In this document: positions 1-11,470 of the stretch, piece by piece
How the letters are laid out: each line of letters starts with the position of its first letter
Numbering within the stretch: the first letter of the stretch is position 1
Source of the DNA: Charina bottae
Taxonomy: Eukaryota; Chordata; Lepidosauria; Squamata; Charinaidae
Direction of reading: 5' to 3'
Assembly (NCBI GenBank): GCA_023362775.1
Contig: JALMGJ010000003.1
Coordinates: forward strand, 79,218,355 to 79,282,354
Length of the DNA stretch: 64,000 bases
The notes under the pieces: generated by a model
What the model was told of the DNA's origin: nothing
Database searches by the model: none
What the model saw: the letters and a program-made list of their open reading frames with translations, nothing else
Program-made: the position numbers and the translations under genes

Positions 1-540
1 CCTCTGCTGTGTGAGCTGCATTGGGTACCAGTTTGCTTCCAGGTCCAATTCAAGGTGTTCGTTATCACCTTTAAAGCCCTACATGGCATGGGACCAGGTT
101 ACCTCATCATACCGTCTCATCCCCAGAACATTGACCCGCCCCACCCGGTCATGCAGAGAGGGCATGCTATGGACCCCATCGACCAAAGAATTCCATCTAG
201 TGTGGTCCAGGAGGCAGGCCTTTTCTGAAGTGAGGCCCGCCCTTTGGAATATCTTGCCCCCGGAGCTGAGGTGGGTTTCCTCACTCCCGACCTTCCAGAA
301 AAACTTGAAGACCTGGTTCTGCCGTCTTGCTTGGGATGGGAATGCCAACAGTTCCTCCTGGGGCTGGCTGATCCCATGAAGCCCTCCCTAGTATTAATAG
401 CCATCACCCTTGGATTTTATATTTATTTATTGATATGATGATTTTGTGTTTGTATTTTTAACCTAATTTTTATTGTGAATTGCCCAGGGTCCCCCGATTG
501 GGGGAGATGGGTGGTAATATAAGTTTAAATAATAAATAAA
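1..540 (+). mobile_element. L2-clade (CR1/L2) LINE, 3' end
   Basis: The segment encodes the C-terminal end of a CR1/L2-type ORF2. Around 70-330, in two frames, it reads FKALHGMGPGYL and then LTRPTRSCREGM, EFHLVWSRRQAFS and PALWNILPPELR. The same protein is found in the better copy at 32806-34332. The frame change near 105-120 shows a frameshift. The 3' UTR holds the conserved block cccagggtcccccgattggg at about 483-502, followed by an (AATAAA)-rich tail ending near 545. The 5' part lies outside the window. Clade placement (L2 rather than bird-type CR1) comes from protein similarity and is an inference. Confidence 0.85.
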
Positions 541-545
541 TAAAT

Positions 546-2935
546 AAAAGTTGCAGAACATTAGTGTTTCATCATGAGCTTTGCAGAACATCAGTGTCTA
601 CTAGATAAAAATTGTTAGAAAAGCATGAACCACATTCAACAAGGGTATAGTGAAAGTATGCCTACAAAATTTTGCAGACTCTCTGTGAATAAACTGGTGG
701 CAGATCCTTTCTGTAGTCATTCTATTAAATTTCTATATTGAGGAACAATTCTGCTTAATTCATCTACTTCAATTAGAATTCTCTTTTTGGGTCTTGTCGT
801 TTGCTCATGATGATACTGAATAGACATGATTTCTCAATGCTTTTACATAGAGCTTCTACTTTTTTTTATTTGCACTGCAACCAGTCAGGCTATCTTTTCA
901 CTGTGCATATGTATTCTTTTGCTTTCATGTCTTTGCTGGAAAGGCACATGGAGATGTAAAAAGAGAATCATGTTCAAGATTGAAAGAAGCAGATGCTGCT
1001 CAATCAAGAGGCATTTCAAAGAAAGAGAAAAGATGGTAGGAGGATAAATAGCAACCACTATCAAGAACTTGGGTTCTTGTATTACACAATTTGCATCTCC
1101 TAGTCCCATGGTGAATATTTTTGCTGGATTCCAGCCTAGTGACACCAAATGCCATTTTTTCCCCTAGATGTAATTATTTCATTACTCAGCTACAGTGTAT
1201 CTGCCCTGAATGGACTGTCACACATACATTACCTTCCCCACACCCCTTCAGCTTGTTTGTTTCATAATGTACATTATACACTGGTGTGTTTTGCACATAC
1301 TGTATAAGGTTCAACTGGGCATCCACATGAATGTTTTCTATCAATTCTATTAATTCCCTTAATCAGCAGTAGAAAGCTAACCATATTTCTTGCCAGCCAA
1401 TACATCATACTAATCAGATGCCAGGTGGAGAGAAGGGCACAAGATAATTAGCTAGCCAGAAAACCAATGTCCTTGAACACCATAACAAAGAGGGAAATGA
1501 AGGTTTTCATCCTTCCAATGACCCTGCTGAAACTTGAAATAAAAGAGAATTTGACTTCTACTCTGAATGACCTGTGAACAGAATATTTGGGACAGAATAT
1601 TTTTTTTACTTGTGTTTCCCTTTCTTCTAGTGTTCCCAGTCAATATCTCTGGGAGAAAGGAGATGAAAGGGTGAGTGTGTGTATGTGTTTGTGTGAATGC
1701 ACAGGCAACCTGTGCAGTTATTCATCTTGGTTTTAGGGTGTGATGCCTTGAATACAGTATATACAGTATGTGAGTACTGATACTTTTTTCCTTAGAGAAA
1801 CAAATTCCTGACATTGAATCCTTTAAAGTATGTAGTTAAAATCCAGGTGAGCAACCAGCTTTTCATGCCAACTGAAACATTATACATTGGTGTTCTTGAA
1901 TAGCAGACATAATGCAATATCACAAACTATTTTTGAGATGGTTAGTGAGGAAGCCATACTTCTTCATTAAATAGAATCCTGTTTCAACCAATGTTATTCC
2001 CTATGCCCAGTTTGTAATCTTACTTGTAGATTTTCTATGCAAGCACTACCCTCAAAAATATCAATTATGTCCTATTCTAACTGTAAATCTAAATACAACC
2101 CTTTGTTCATTCTGGAAAGTCTAACTGTGCTCATTTATTCTTTTTCACCTTATCTTTAGTGTTTATTTTTGTGTTCACTTTGGATCACCCATATCTTTCT
2201 CTCCTTTACACTTATTCACCAGTGTCTTTTCTCTGCTGCTTTCTTCTTTGTTGTCTGGCTGTTAATGGGTATAATCAGGTTGATGGATTGATTACTAATA
2301 GGCTTCCAAGTCAAAGTCAAAGTGACCAAAGAATATGAGATAGAGTGCATTCTTTGCTGTCACAGAAAGGGTTACATGATTTCCAGGAAGGAGAATAATC
2401 TCTCTTTGTTGGAATTTATGCAATATATTATTGATGAACATATGATAGACTTTGAGGGTTTTGTCCATGTCAAAATATTGGTATGGGAAATTTTCTCATG
2501 TTAATTCCACTGTGAGTGATCTGGAAATGAAATGTCCTGCAAGTTCTGGAAAATAAGTCAAAAATGACTTGCCAGAAAATCAGCATTTGGAAAGGACAGA
2601 AAATACTGTAAGTGATTGCTAGAGTTGGTATTAATGAAAGAGATATTGAAAATCTGCTAAAAAGAGCACTTAGTTGGTTTACCCTAAAATTCAGCACCTT
2701 TGGTTTTACCAAATTATTTTTTTTCTGTTTCCCAGTATAGAAGCAGAAAGTAACAGTAATCATTCTATAATTCAGCACAATACTAATAAATTGTGACAGG
2801 ACATAGAGAATATTTCTATGGTGTTGATTGCATAAAGGGCATGGATGTCATTGTACTATCAAAGTAATAGTAAATACAACTTTCTAGGACATCATGAAAC
2901 AAAGTATTAAATGTTGTTTGATAAAATAAAGGATT
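546..2935. other. Unassigned AT-rich sequence
   Basis: I recognise no coding exon, RNA gene or repeat family here. Short open frames (for example 826-1047) have no domain, biased composition or family resemblance. A short GT-rich run lies at about 1672-1693. Confidence 0.6.
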
Positions 2936-3250
2936 GGATCATTAACCTTTCCTTTTTAATAAGGATTTTATTGAATTTCAAACAAAGATAAAAGCTACAG
3001 AAAAATAAAAAACCACAAAGAAGAAAAAAACTAAAAGAATGTGAAAACACAGAAAAGAATTTTTTTTTAGAAATTACAGAAAAAGATGACTTCTGATTTT
3101 TAACAGCAAGAATATACAAACATTTCCATAATCAATCCCTTACTCTATATTAAACCAAAGTCACGTTATATCTATAAATCATACCATTGGCACATTATAA
3201 AAATCACTAAATACAGTTGCTCCCTCCCCTTATATTAAAAGAAAAAGAGA

Positions 3251-3292
3251 CAGGGGGAGAGGGAGAGGGAGAGGGAGAGGGAGAGGGAGAGA
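3251..3292. repeat. (GGGAGA)n simple repeat
   Basis: About six to seven tandem hexamers of gggaga, purine-only on the plus strand, lie inside the 3' region of L1-type copy A. The equivalent position of copy B (about 58000) lacks the expansion, so the array grew after insertion. Confidence 0.85.
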
Positions 3293-3366
3293 GAGCTAGC
3301 TCCTAATCAACTTCTCCCCCAAAGATAACATTTATTTGATTATTTCCTTCCTACTACTATTCTATA

Positions 3367-3698
3367 TGGGGGCGTGGTGGCTCAGCGGGTAAGACGCCAG
3401 GCTTGTCGATCAGAAGATCGCAAGTTTGGAGGTTCAAATCCCTAGTCCCGCGTGATGGAGTGAGCTCCTGCACTAGCCGCAGCTCTTGCCAACATAGCAA
3501 TTCGAAAGCATGCAAATACAAGTAGATGAATAGGTACCACTTTGGTGGGTAGGTAAAAGTGTTCCACGTCCGTCATGCCACATGTCCATGGAAGCATCTT
3601 TGGACAACGCTGGCTCTTCAGCTAACAAATGGAGATGAGCACCAGCCCCTAGAGTCGGACACAACTGCAGAAATGTGCGGGGGGAACCTTTACTTTTT
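3367..3698 (+). mobile_element. Sauria SINE, copy 1
   Basis: The head is tRNA-like, with an A box near tggctcagcgggtaagacg and a degenerate B box (ggttcaaatccc) at about 3432. The central part has the diagnostic block agcaattcgaaagcatgcaa. The end, agagtcggacacaactgcag followed by gggggaaccttta, resembles the BovB 3' terminus. It is flanked by the 11-bp duplication actattctata (3356-3366 and 3699-3709), so the insertion is full length. It lies within L1-type copy A. Sauria SINEs are known to depend on BovB LINEs for retrotransposition. Confidence 0.93.
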
Positions 3699-3990
3699 AC
3701 TATTCTATACATTCCTGTCTACTATAATAGAAATCAAACTAAAAAAAACATATAAATTGTCTACCATTATACTTAGTAATACAGCAGTTTTAACAATCTT
3801 AATCATGTCAGACCCAAACCCAAACCCAAACATCATTCTTTATGTTATTATTATTATACCTTGATAATCTTAATTCAAATCATTAAAAGTAAATGAAGTC
3901 AGCCAAACTGTTAAAGCAATCCAGATAAATATACTTAAACCCTTATCCCACTTCAAAATAAACCAAAGCATTTACATATCTCCACATTAC

Positions 3991-4400
3991 TCACAGAGCT
4001 TTTTTCTTAAAGTAATCAGACAGCCCAACTGCCCCCCTCAAAAGCTCCAACTTCTCTTCAAGACAACTCCCATACATATTAACCCCTTCTTTTCCAAGGC
4101 ATTCCATCAAAAGATCCATTTCATTTATGGCTTGCAACCCGATCTGTCCCTTTAATTTCTTCAAATCCACTGTCCAATCTTCTTCCAGCATCTCAGCTGA
4201 AGTTGAAGAGACATTCCTGATGCTGTTAAATTCCTCCATTTCATCCACAACATCCCCAAACAGATGGGACATTTTATAGCTCATATCTTCCACAATGTCC
4301 TGAATACCTTGCATAAAAAGTTGGTAAGAATCAGAAAAAGTTTGCTTAAGGTCTCAATGGAAATCAGAGAAAGTCTGCTTGAATTCCTCCATGTCTCATG
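3991..4400 (-). pseudogene. L1 ORF1-like coiled-coil remnant
   Basis: The intact part is 107 codons (4314 down to 3991), starting MQGIQDIVEDMSYKM and ending in FKKKAL. It is acidic and helix-rich, with regularly spaced Leu, Met and Ile as in a coiled coil. Upstream, about 4320-4400 reads FKQTFSDFH, a stop, then DLKQTFSD, giving a heptad-like repeated QTFSD pattern. This resembles the trimerising coiled coil of L1 ORF1 proteins. No RRM or C-terminal nucleic-acid-binding domain follows, and the open frame ends before the 3' UTR. The assignment rests on position in an L1-type element and on composition. It may be a decayed frame with no function. Confidence 0.45.
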
Positions 4401-5078
4401 CAGTAGATTATGGTGCCCCCTAGGAGCTTAATCAGCAAATGTTGAAGATATGAGGACGTTCAAAAGTTGTTTACATGGAGTGAGAGTGAAAAGCAGACTG
4501 TTCTCAGGTGAAAGTGAAGACAGAAAACTGAAGGTTCAAATCGGCTGATTCAACGTGTAGGAGACTGGTAATTTCTTCAAATCCAGCACAAAAATATTAA
4601 CAGGGTAACAATTATTCACTCTCAAATCCTCCTTAATATTTGGATAGGAAACAAGCCAAAACTTAAAAAGATTTTTTTAACCCCAAAAATAATGATAAGT
4701 GCCAAGACAGCCCGCTTCTCCTTGGTGTAAAAATCCTCTCTTAGGGTACATAAAATTAAAAAAAAAATTGGGTGATTTAGAAATGGGGTGGCCGGTCCTA
4801 GTGTCTCTTTAAGGCTACAGCGCGGCTTGGAAATGGTGATGTCCCAGCCTCCCCGCGGCTCTTACTGGACGAGCATGAACACCATTTGCGATCCTATGGC
4901 TACAGGTTGCCATTTCGGAGAACGGATGGGATGATTCCGAGTGTTTTCTTTGTCCATGAAAATGCTCCTGGTTTTCAGGAAAAACCTGCCTGAGCCCAAA
5001 AAACCCTGCTGCATTGTCAGTTCTGCCCATAGAACCCATGGGCACAGCTGTTCAGTCCACTGGAAGTCGGATCATTAA

Positions 5079-7690
5079 TGTTTCCAATGTCATTGTCACT
5101 ATCAAAGTCAGTGACCAAGGTAACAGTTAAGAGCACATTTCCACCAAGGAATGAATTAACATATTACTGACTACTAATAAAGACAAAGAAAGAAGACTCT
5201 TTGATACAATGAGATGAATACAGAATGAATAATAAATCTGTGTATTAGAAAGAAGTTCATACCAATGAAAAATAAGTTAATACACATGGGCAAATCTGAT
5301 ATATGCATGTCAAATATTTTTATTCTACATTTAATTGCTTAATTTTTTTGCTAGATTATAATATTGTAAAACCATTAAAAATAAGTAATAGAATATTGCA
5401 CTTTAATTTATGCATTAGGCTGGCCTTAGATCTGATTACTTAAAGGCAATCCAGCACAGAGTTTTGAAGACTGAGCCATCAGTGTAATTATTTTTCTAAA
5501 CAGAAGGTTAAGATATTATTTGATCTCTATAGGAGGAGATTACTCTACATTGAAAGTTCTTAAATAGAAGTTGAAGGGAACAAAGTTTTGTTTTTCTTTT
5601 ACAGTCAGATAAAAGACATGTTCTCTTCAGTGCAAAAAAGAATTGCAGGGAAATGCATAACAGCTGGTTAGAAGCAATTATAATTAAAAATTACAGCAGA
5701 GCTAACTGGTTTTAATTTCTCATTTGCCTTCCTAATGGAGGCACAGAAGTCAAATGAACAAGTTCTACAACAGGAGGACAAAGTTTAGATACTGTATCTT
5801 GATAGATTTTGTTTTCTTATTGCCTCCCATGAATTATTATTGAATCCCATGAATTCAGTCTTACTGAATTGTGGTGATCATTTATCATGTGATATTACAT
5901 AAAAGTGGACTTAATTCATGATAGGATGTGATGAGCCAAGCATTTCTGGGGATGAAAGAGAGTTGATTTACTTCAACATTCTCCCCTTTCACTAATATTT
6001 TTAATGAGAAATACAGAAGACCAATTGCATGTCTCGGGTGCAAACATTGCAGAAATTCAGCATACTAATATTAGAGGCAATATATTAATTAACATTGTAG
6101 GATATGAATAACTGTAACTAGTCATCCCTACATTGGATACCAGCAACTATTATTATACTAGTTGGACCTCTAAACTAGAGCTTCCAGGGACAAAGAAGCC
6201 AGTCATGGGAGAAATAGGCATGTAGTCAGCACCACGGACAGCTCAACTTCTGGTTTATAATGCTGCATGCTAGAATTTTGTCTCCTTAAAAGAAAATTAT
6301 ATAGGTTTAAAGAGGTTGTGTCCTCCTCAGAAAACTCCAGTCCCAGGAGGACTAAAAAGTTTTTTTCCCTATTGCCCCCCAAGTCGTGGATAATTGTAAG
6401 GATGATTCCTCTGAATTAGAGGACAGGGAAGCATGTGAAGAGTCCAGAATGCTTATGATCCAGAATGTGTTGAGTCCAGCACCCCTAGTAGTGGTGAATG
6501 CCAATAAGCACGTCTATCCTGAAAACCTTGCATGGGGCAGGAATAATAAAAAAAAATCTGGGTTTAAGTAATTCCAAAATATTAAAAACATGAGGACAAA
6601 TTCACATGATCTGCTTTTTTCTAGAGTTCCTTTTAAAATTCTTCATTAACAGCTTAAATACCTTGATTTAAGACTGTTAATTCTTTTCAAAGAGTCTACG
6701 TGAACTCAGGTAATGCCAGATGTGTCTGTCATAGGAAAGGTTAAATACTAACAGTACTTAATAATTATCTAATCACAATTACCATCTCACATTAATTCTA
6801 CCCCAGAAACTGGTTCATTATGACTATCCTATATTATTTTAGCATGAGTTGAAATAAAACCACTAGTTGTCTGCAGTGATTTAGATTTTTAAAAAATGTT
6901 CCCATATACCATAATCTGAAAAATAAATGAATAGTGAATATTTTCTGCCAGAATAGGCACAGAAGCTGGTAGATGGTGTTGCCTCCTTTTTGCCAGGCAG
7001 GACTTGCGCTATTAATAGCTGCATGTTACCCACACACACACCAAAGAAAGAAAGAAAAAGAAAAGAAAAGAGAGAGAGAGAGATCAGAGGAAACAAAGAC
7101 AGAGAGAGCACAGTATATCCTAGATGAGAAACAGCAGTGCAAGATTGTCCGCAGAAATGGAACTTCAACCTGTTTTGCAGCTGTTAATCACTATATCAGT
7201 CATAATAAAGGAAAAAAAGAACATTTTCAAAACCATGAAGCAAAGTTGATTGAGATATTTGTTACTTATTTGTTATGTATAAATTTCAAGTGTATGAAGA
7301 CAGCAAATAAAAATTCTGAGCTGGTGTAAAATCACCGGGCAAATCTAAAAGCTGGTTAAAATAATATGATGATCATTTATTGATGCCTGGATCATACTTT
7401 CTAGACAAATAAGTAAATTGGAACACAATTATACAAATGATTACACATTTTTCAAAATGTTATAATATTTAGTACAAAAATGTTTATACTAGGGAAGCTG
7501 GCATACAGAATGACTCTATTAACAGAAATTTTGTAGCAAAAAAAGCATGATTTTAACACTTTAAAAAAAGTTTAGAGGCTAACATGGAAGCTAGATAGAT
7601 GAAATGCATGATTGAATATATGTAAAATTGCCATGCATTATACACAGACTGTTTCACCCATCTCTGTTTACATATTCATATGAAAGTCTC
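5079..7690. other. Unassigned AT-rich sequence with one purine-rich tract
   Basis: No gene or repeat family is recognised. A purine-rich simple tract (AAAG/GA) spans about 7045-7082. The stretch around 5640-5780 is homeodomain-site-rich (several TAATTA-like cores) and could be a conserved non-coding element, but this cannot be judged without alignment. Confidence 0.5.
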
Positions 7691-7704
7691 TTAAGAAATG
7701 AGTA

Positions 7705-8640
7705 AATGATGGTTCAAAATTGGGAAAGGACTACGACAAGGCTGTATATTATCACCCTGCTTATTTAATTTATATGCAGAGTACATCATGAGAAATGCCG
7801 GGCTGGATGAATCACAAGCCGGAGTTAAGATTGCCGGGAGAAATATCAACAACCTCAGATATGCAGACGATACCACCCTAATGGCAGAAAGTGAAGAGGA
7901 ACTAAAGAGCCTCTTGATGAGGGTGAAAGAGGAGAGTGCAAAAGCTGGCTTGAAACATTAAAAAAACCCAGATCATGGCATCTGGTCCCATCACTTCCTG
8001 GCAAATAGAAGGGGAAGAAATGGAAGCAGTGACAGATTTTATTTTCTTGGGCTCCAAGATCACCACAGACGGTGACTGCAGCCATGAAATTAAAAGACGC
8101 TTGCTCCTTGGGAGGAAAGCTATGGCAAACCTAGACAGCATATTAAAAAGCAGAGACATCACCTTGCCGACAAAGGTCCGTATAGTTAAAGCTATGGTTT
8201 TTCCAGTAGTAATGTAGAGAGTAATGAGAGTTGGACCATAAGGAAGGCTGAGCGCCGAAGAATTGATGCTTTCGAACTGTGGTGCTGTAGAAGACTCTTG
8301 AGAGTCCCTTGGACTGCAAGGAGGTCAAACCAGTCAATCCTAAAGGAAATCAACCCTGACTGCTCATTGGAAGGACAGATGCTGAAGCTGAAGCTCAAAT
8401 ACTTTGGCCACCTAATGCGAAGAGAGGACTCACTGGAAAAGACCCTGATGCTGGGAAAGACTGAAGGCAAAAGGAGAAGGGGACGGCAGAGGATGAGATG
8501 GTTAGATAGCATCACCGATGTAATGAACATGAATTTGAGTAAACTCCGAGAGACAGTGGAGGACAGGAAGGCCTGGCGTGCTATGGTCCATGAGGTCACA
8601 AAGAGTCGGACATGACTAAACGACTGAACAACAACAACAA
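7705..8640 (+). mobile_element. BovB/RTE LINE, 5'-truncated (3' subfamily A)
   Basis: The copy begins inside the reverse transcriptase, at the GLRQGCILSP-type motif (about 7725-7760), and runs to the 3' end of the element. Its last bases, gagtcggacatgactaaacg then an (ACA)n-like tail, are the BovB terminus. The sequence just before the end (about 8505-8570) differs from that of the copy at 50226-53445 but matches the fragment at 32349-32705. It therefore belongs to a distinct BovB subfamily. No target duplication could be fixed with confidence. Confidence 0.9.
7725..8615 (+). pseudogene. BovB ORF2 C-terminal fragment (reverse transcriptase end and C-terminal domain)
   Basis: The reading frame carries the RT active-site block RYADDTTLMAES at about 7858-7893. 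It also has the C-terminal blocks DFIFLGSKITTDGD (about 8030-8072), RVPWTARRSNQSIL (about 8300-8342) and KYFGHLMRREDSLEK (about 8395-8440). The protein ends in HEVTKSRT at 8615. An indel near 7955 shifts the frame, and stops follow the segment FPVVM near 8215, so no functional enzyme is encoded. The endonuclease and the first RT motifs are missing through 5' truncation. Confidence 0.88.
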
Positions 8641-8699
8641 AAATTATATATGTGCATATATGAACTAGCTCTAAGAAAAGGTGAATCTTATTTATGATC

Positions 8700-8948
8700 C
8701 TATGCATTTATTGTGTTCTGCAACATTTATTCATTGATTGCACTTAAATCCCATCTTTCTTCTGAGGCTGTGTACATACTGTAGTAGTCTCTTCTCATCT
8801 TATTTTCCCTCAAAATGACCCAGTAAAATAGATTGGGCTGAGAATGTGTGACAGGCTCAAACTCACCCAGTGAAACCCATGTTTCAGTGGAGATTTGAAC
8901 CTAGATGTCCCCAGTTCCAGTCCAGTACTTTAACCACCTCTCCCCATT
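8700..8948 (-). mobile_element. tRNA-derived SINE, old (MIR-like), minus strand
   Basis: The plus strand shows the reverse complement of a tRNA B box and its flank (gagatttgaacctagatgtc, about 8890-8909), then a pairing segment ending in taaccacctctcc. Upstream lies the body typical of the common sauropsid tRNA-SINE (cctcaaaatgacc, cacccagtgaaacccatg). The copy is divergent and lacks clear target duplications. The same family is seen on the plus strand at 17899-18110. The exact family name is uncertain. Confidence 0.6.
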
Positions 8949-9821
8949 GGCTTACCTTTCCTGTTGCAGGAGAATGACATAGCACAATAATAGCAAGGAA
9001 AGTGAAGAGAACAAAAGGAAACCATGTCCCAAAAGGTAGGCCATGGGAAGTATGCAGGTTGTTTCCATTCAGAAGTTTTGCAGAGAGAAAGCAGACTTCT
9101 CCAACCTGAGAAATTTATTCAAAATATCCATCAATGAAACAGACATAAACTAAGGCTGGCATTTCAAGGAATCTCTTTTGAGGTCTTTGCACATATACAA
9201 AAGAGATGGGGGTTCAATCATGCTGCAATTGCCATTTGACTTTTTTGGCACTGCCTCTGGTGGAAGCTGCTGTGCTCAGTGTATACTAGGATTAGGAAAG
9301 TATTCCTTCTGCTTTCCCAATCAGCCCTTTCTTGCTCAGCCAAAAGACCCCACAAGTTTGCATCATCAAAAATTACAAGCCTCTGACCAATTAGATACTT
9401 TCCATGAACTCTCAGCAGAAAGTAAAATTAGTATATCAATCTAGTGTACCTATAAATTTTTAATCTATGCAAGTCAACAGAATGAAGAGAAAAAATGGCT
9501 TCAGAATCCTGGGTTTACCCTTTAGCATCACAAATACTCCTTCTGTGTTGCTTGACCACTGATAAAAAGTAGTTTAAAATTTGTTAACTCAGCTACGAAA
9601 AGACTGCCATTATTTTGATAATCCTTAGCCAAATTTGTTAACATTGAATATTCGTATGTGTTTGTAATACACATTGAGGGTGTGTGGTTATGTACAAAAA
9701 GCCTGTCCCAGTGCCTCCACAGACGTAGGGGGAGGAAATTATTTATTCTTGCAAATTCAAATTCAAGTGGTAGATGGAGGAAAACCTGTTTCAGCCCTAG
9801 CACAAGGATGCATCCTTTCAG
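8949..9821. other. Unassigned sequence
   Basis: No gene or repeat family is recognised. A short open frame at 9178-9444 has no domain-like features. Confidence 0.5.
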
Positions 9822-9893
9822 AATCTAATCTAATCTAATCTAATCTAATCTAATCTAATCTAATCTAATCTAATCTAATCTAATCTAATCTAA
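9822..9893. repeat. (TAATC)n pentanucleotide microsatellite
   Basis: About fourteen uninterrupted TAATC units, with no substitutions visible. This implies recent expansion. Confidence 0.97.
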
Positions 9894-10597
9894 AAGCACT
9901 ACTTAATAAACAGATAATGTATCTATGCAAGAAACACTTTGTCTTTAAAGTTATTACTGGATGCCTTATACAGAGCAAGCTACCATTTATCGCCCTAATT
10001 AAATAATTAATCATCCCCCTTCCCCCATTTTTAAAGATCTGGACATAAGTGGCCTTTTCAATTCTTCACCAAATTTGTGAGTGAAGAACTTGGGTGGGCA
10101 ATTTCTTCTAATTTCTAATAATTGGAGAAAGAGAAATTCTCCAATAACTGCTCAAGTACAGAACTTTCTTTTTGCAATGACAATAGTACCAGTGCTCAAA
10201 AAGTTCAGTGGAAGGAACTCCTTCATAATAACTCTTGGGATTTAATTGAGATGTAGGAAATGTTTGCAAGATCTCAAGAGAGATGACTGTACTTCAAAGA
10301 CATGAAATTATGCATAAAACATTCCTTGGCTGCCTTGTAACTAAGTAAGGCAAGAATGCCATGCCCAACCATGAGAATTCTCTTCTCTTTGGGGGGAAAA
10401 TAGAATTATCTTTCATCAAACTGGATTTTTAAAATGTGCAGAATAATTTATCTACCGAGTACTGTTTTTCCTTTTTTTAAAATAGCTAACACTTTTAAAG
10501 TACCTGCAGCTTTCATAGCCTAGCTGGCCTTGCCATATTAATTGTAAAAATGTATGTTTGTTTGGATGGTTTAAATCACTTCAATGATTTGAAAAGC
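9894..10597. other. Unassigned AT-rich sequence
   Basis: Nothing recognisable is present apart from short A/T runs. Confidence 0.5.
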
Positions 10598-10600
10598 ATG

Positions 10601-10663
<63 letters not shown>

Positions 10664-10664
10664 A
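10598..10664. repeat. (GAAA)n microsatellite
   Basis: About sixteen perfect GAAA units. The minus-strand open frame across it is an artefact that translates the repeat as FFLS units. Confidence 0.97.
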
Positions 10665-11462
10665 AACAAACAAGATAAGCTCAATACATGAATCTTGGTG
10701 TGCTAAATACTGTGCAGAATGTGGTAATCCCTTTTCAGAGCCGGAATAGCAGAAGGACATCAAAAGGATAACATGGAAAAAAGGATTTATTCTGCCAACA
10801 CCTGAAATGACCCACTTCAAAGATTCCATCAAGAGTTTGGGTAATTCAGAGGAAAACGTGCCCAATTTTGGAATAAGCTTGTCAAATGAGAAAATTCCAA
10901 CAGTTTTGTGTCATGGGACAAAAAGAAGCGGTTTTTGTGCTCTGGAGTCAGCCAAGTTGGATATCTCTACTAAGGAGCATTAGTTTCAAATTAAAAGTAA
11001 AGTCTTTCATTTGGATTAAACAACACCAGCCCTTAGGATATTGAGAAGATGAGAAAAAGCTTGTGTCCCTTTTTTCCAGCTCTGATTGCCTTGACAATTT
11101 TAGCTTGCAATATAGTTGCAGTCTATGGTTATTGCTATGTTCCAGTACATTTAGCACCTCCTAAATGTGAGCATATGAAAAAAGCACATCTTCCACTGTT
11201 TTGTAAATGAAATGTTCTTACAATTCTTTTTAACACATTACAATTTTAAAAGTTGTTCTTTCTGAAAGAAACCAGAATCCTACCAAACTGTTTTTTATGT
11301 CTGTATTTTTCTGATTCTATTTTGCTTTTGTTTACTGGAAACTGGAGTAAACAAAATGATGCATTATATTATAAAGAACATTAGAATGAATTATCATGGT
11401 GCCTCAATATATTATTTAATGAAGAAATTCCTTATCAATTCAGAAAAATGAGAGGAGAAAAA
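10665..11462. other. Unassigned sequence
   Basis: No gene or repeat family is recognised. Confidence 0.5.
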
Positions 11463-11470
11463 CAAAAGAG

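Larger units (their letters stand above)
2946..5068 (-). mobile_element. L1-type non-autonomous retrotransposon, copy A (HAL1-like)
   Basis: The insertion is flanked by the 10-bp duplication ggatcattaa at 2936-2945 and 5069-5078. Read on the minus strand, it starts with gacttccagtggactgaaca, an L1-like start. It continues through a GC-richer 5' region (about 4800-5068), a short ORF1-like coiled-coil region (about 3991-4400), a long A-rich 3' region, and an AATAAA signal at 2967-2972 before the tail. No endonuclease or reverse transcriptase is present, so mobilisation in trans by an L1 is inferred. A second copy, with the same order of blocks, lies at 57142-59082. A Sauria SINE (3367-3698) and a (GGGAGA)n run (about 3251-3292) lie inside it. 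Confidence 0.75.

Noticed and set aside
3368..3450. tRNA gene (A and B boxes)
   Set aside because: The tRNA-like head belongs to a Sauria SINE. The acceptor stem and anticodon arm are not those of a functional tRNA. The same applies at 39908 and 57938.
3813..3833. Telomere-like CCCAAA units
   Set aside because: Only three hexamers, and CCCAAA is not the vertebrate CCCTAA motif; part of the decayed L1-type 3' region.
6386..6571. 61-codon acidic open frame (possible Gag or host exon)
   Set aside because: No recognisable motif, and the surrounding sequence shows no mobile-element or exon structure.
9822..9893. CRISPR-like or satellite array
   Set aside because: A pure pentanucleotide microsatellite without spacers. 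The compositional setting is vertebrate.
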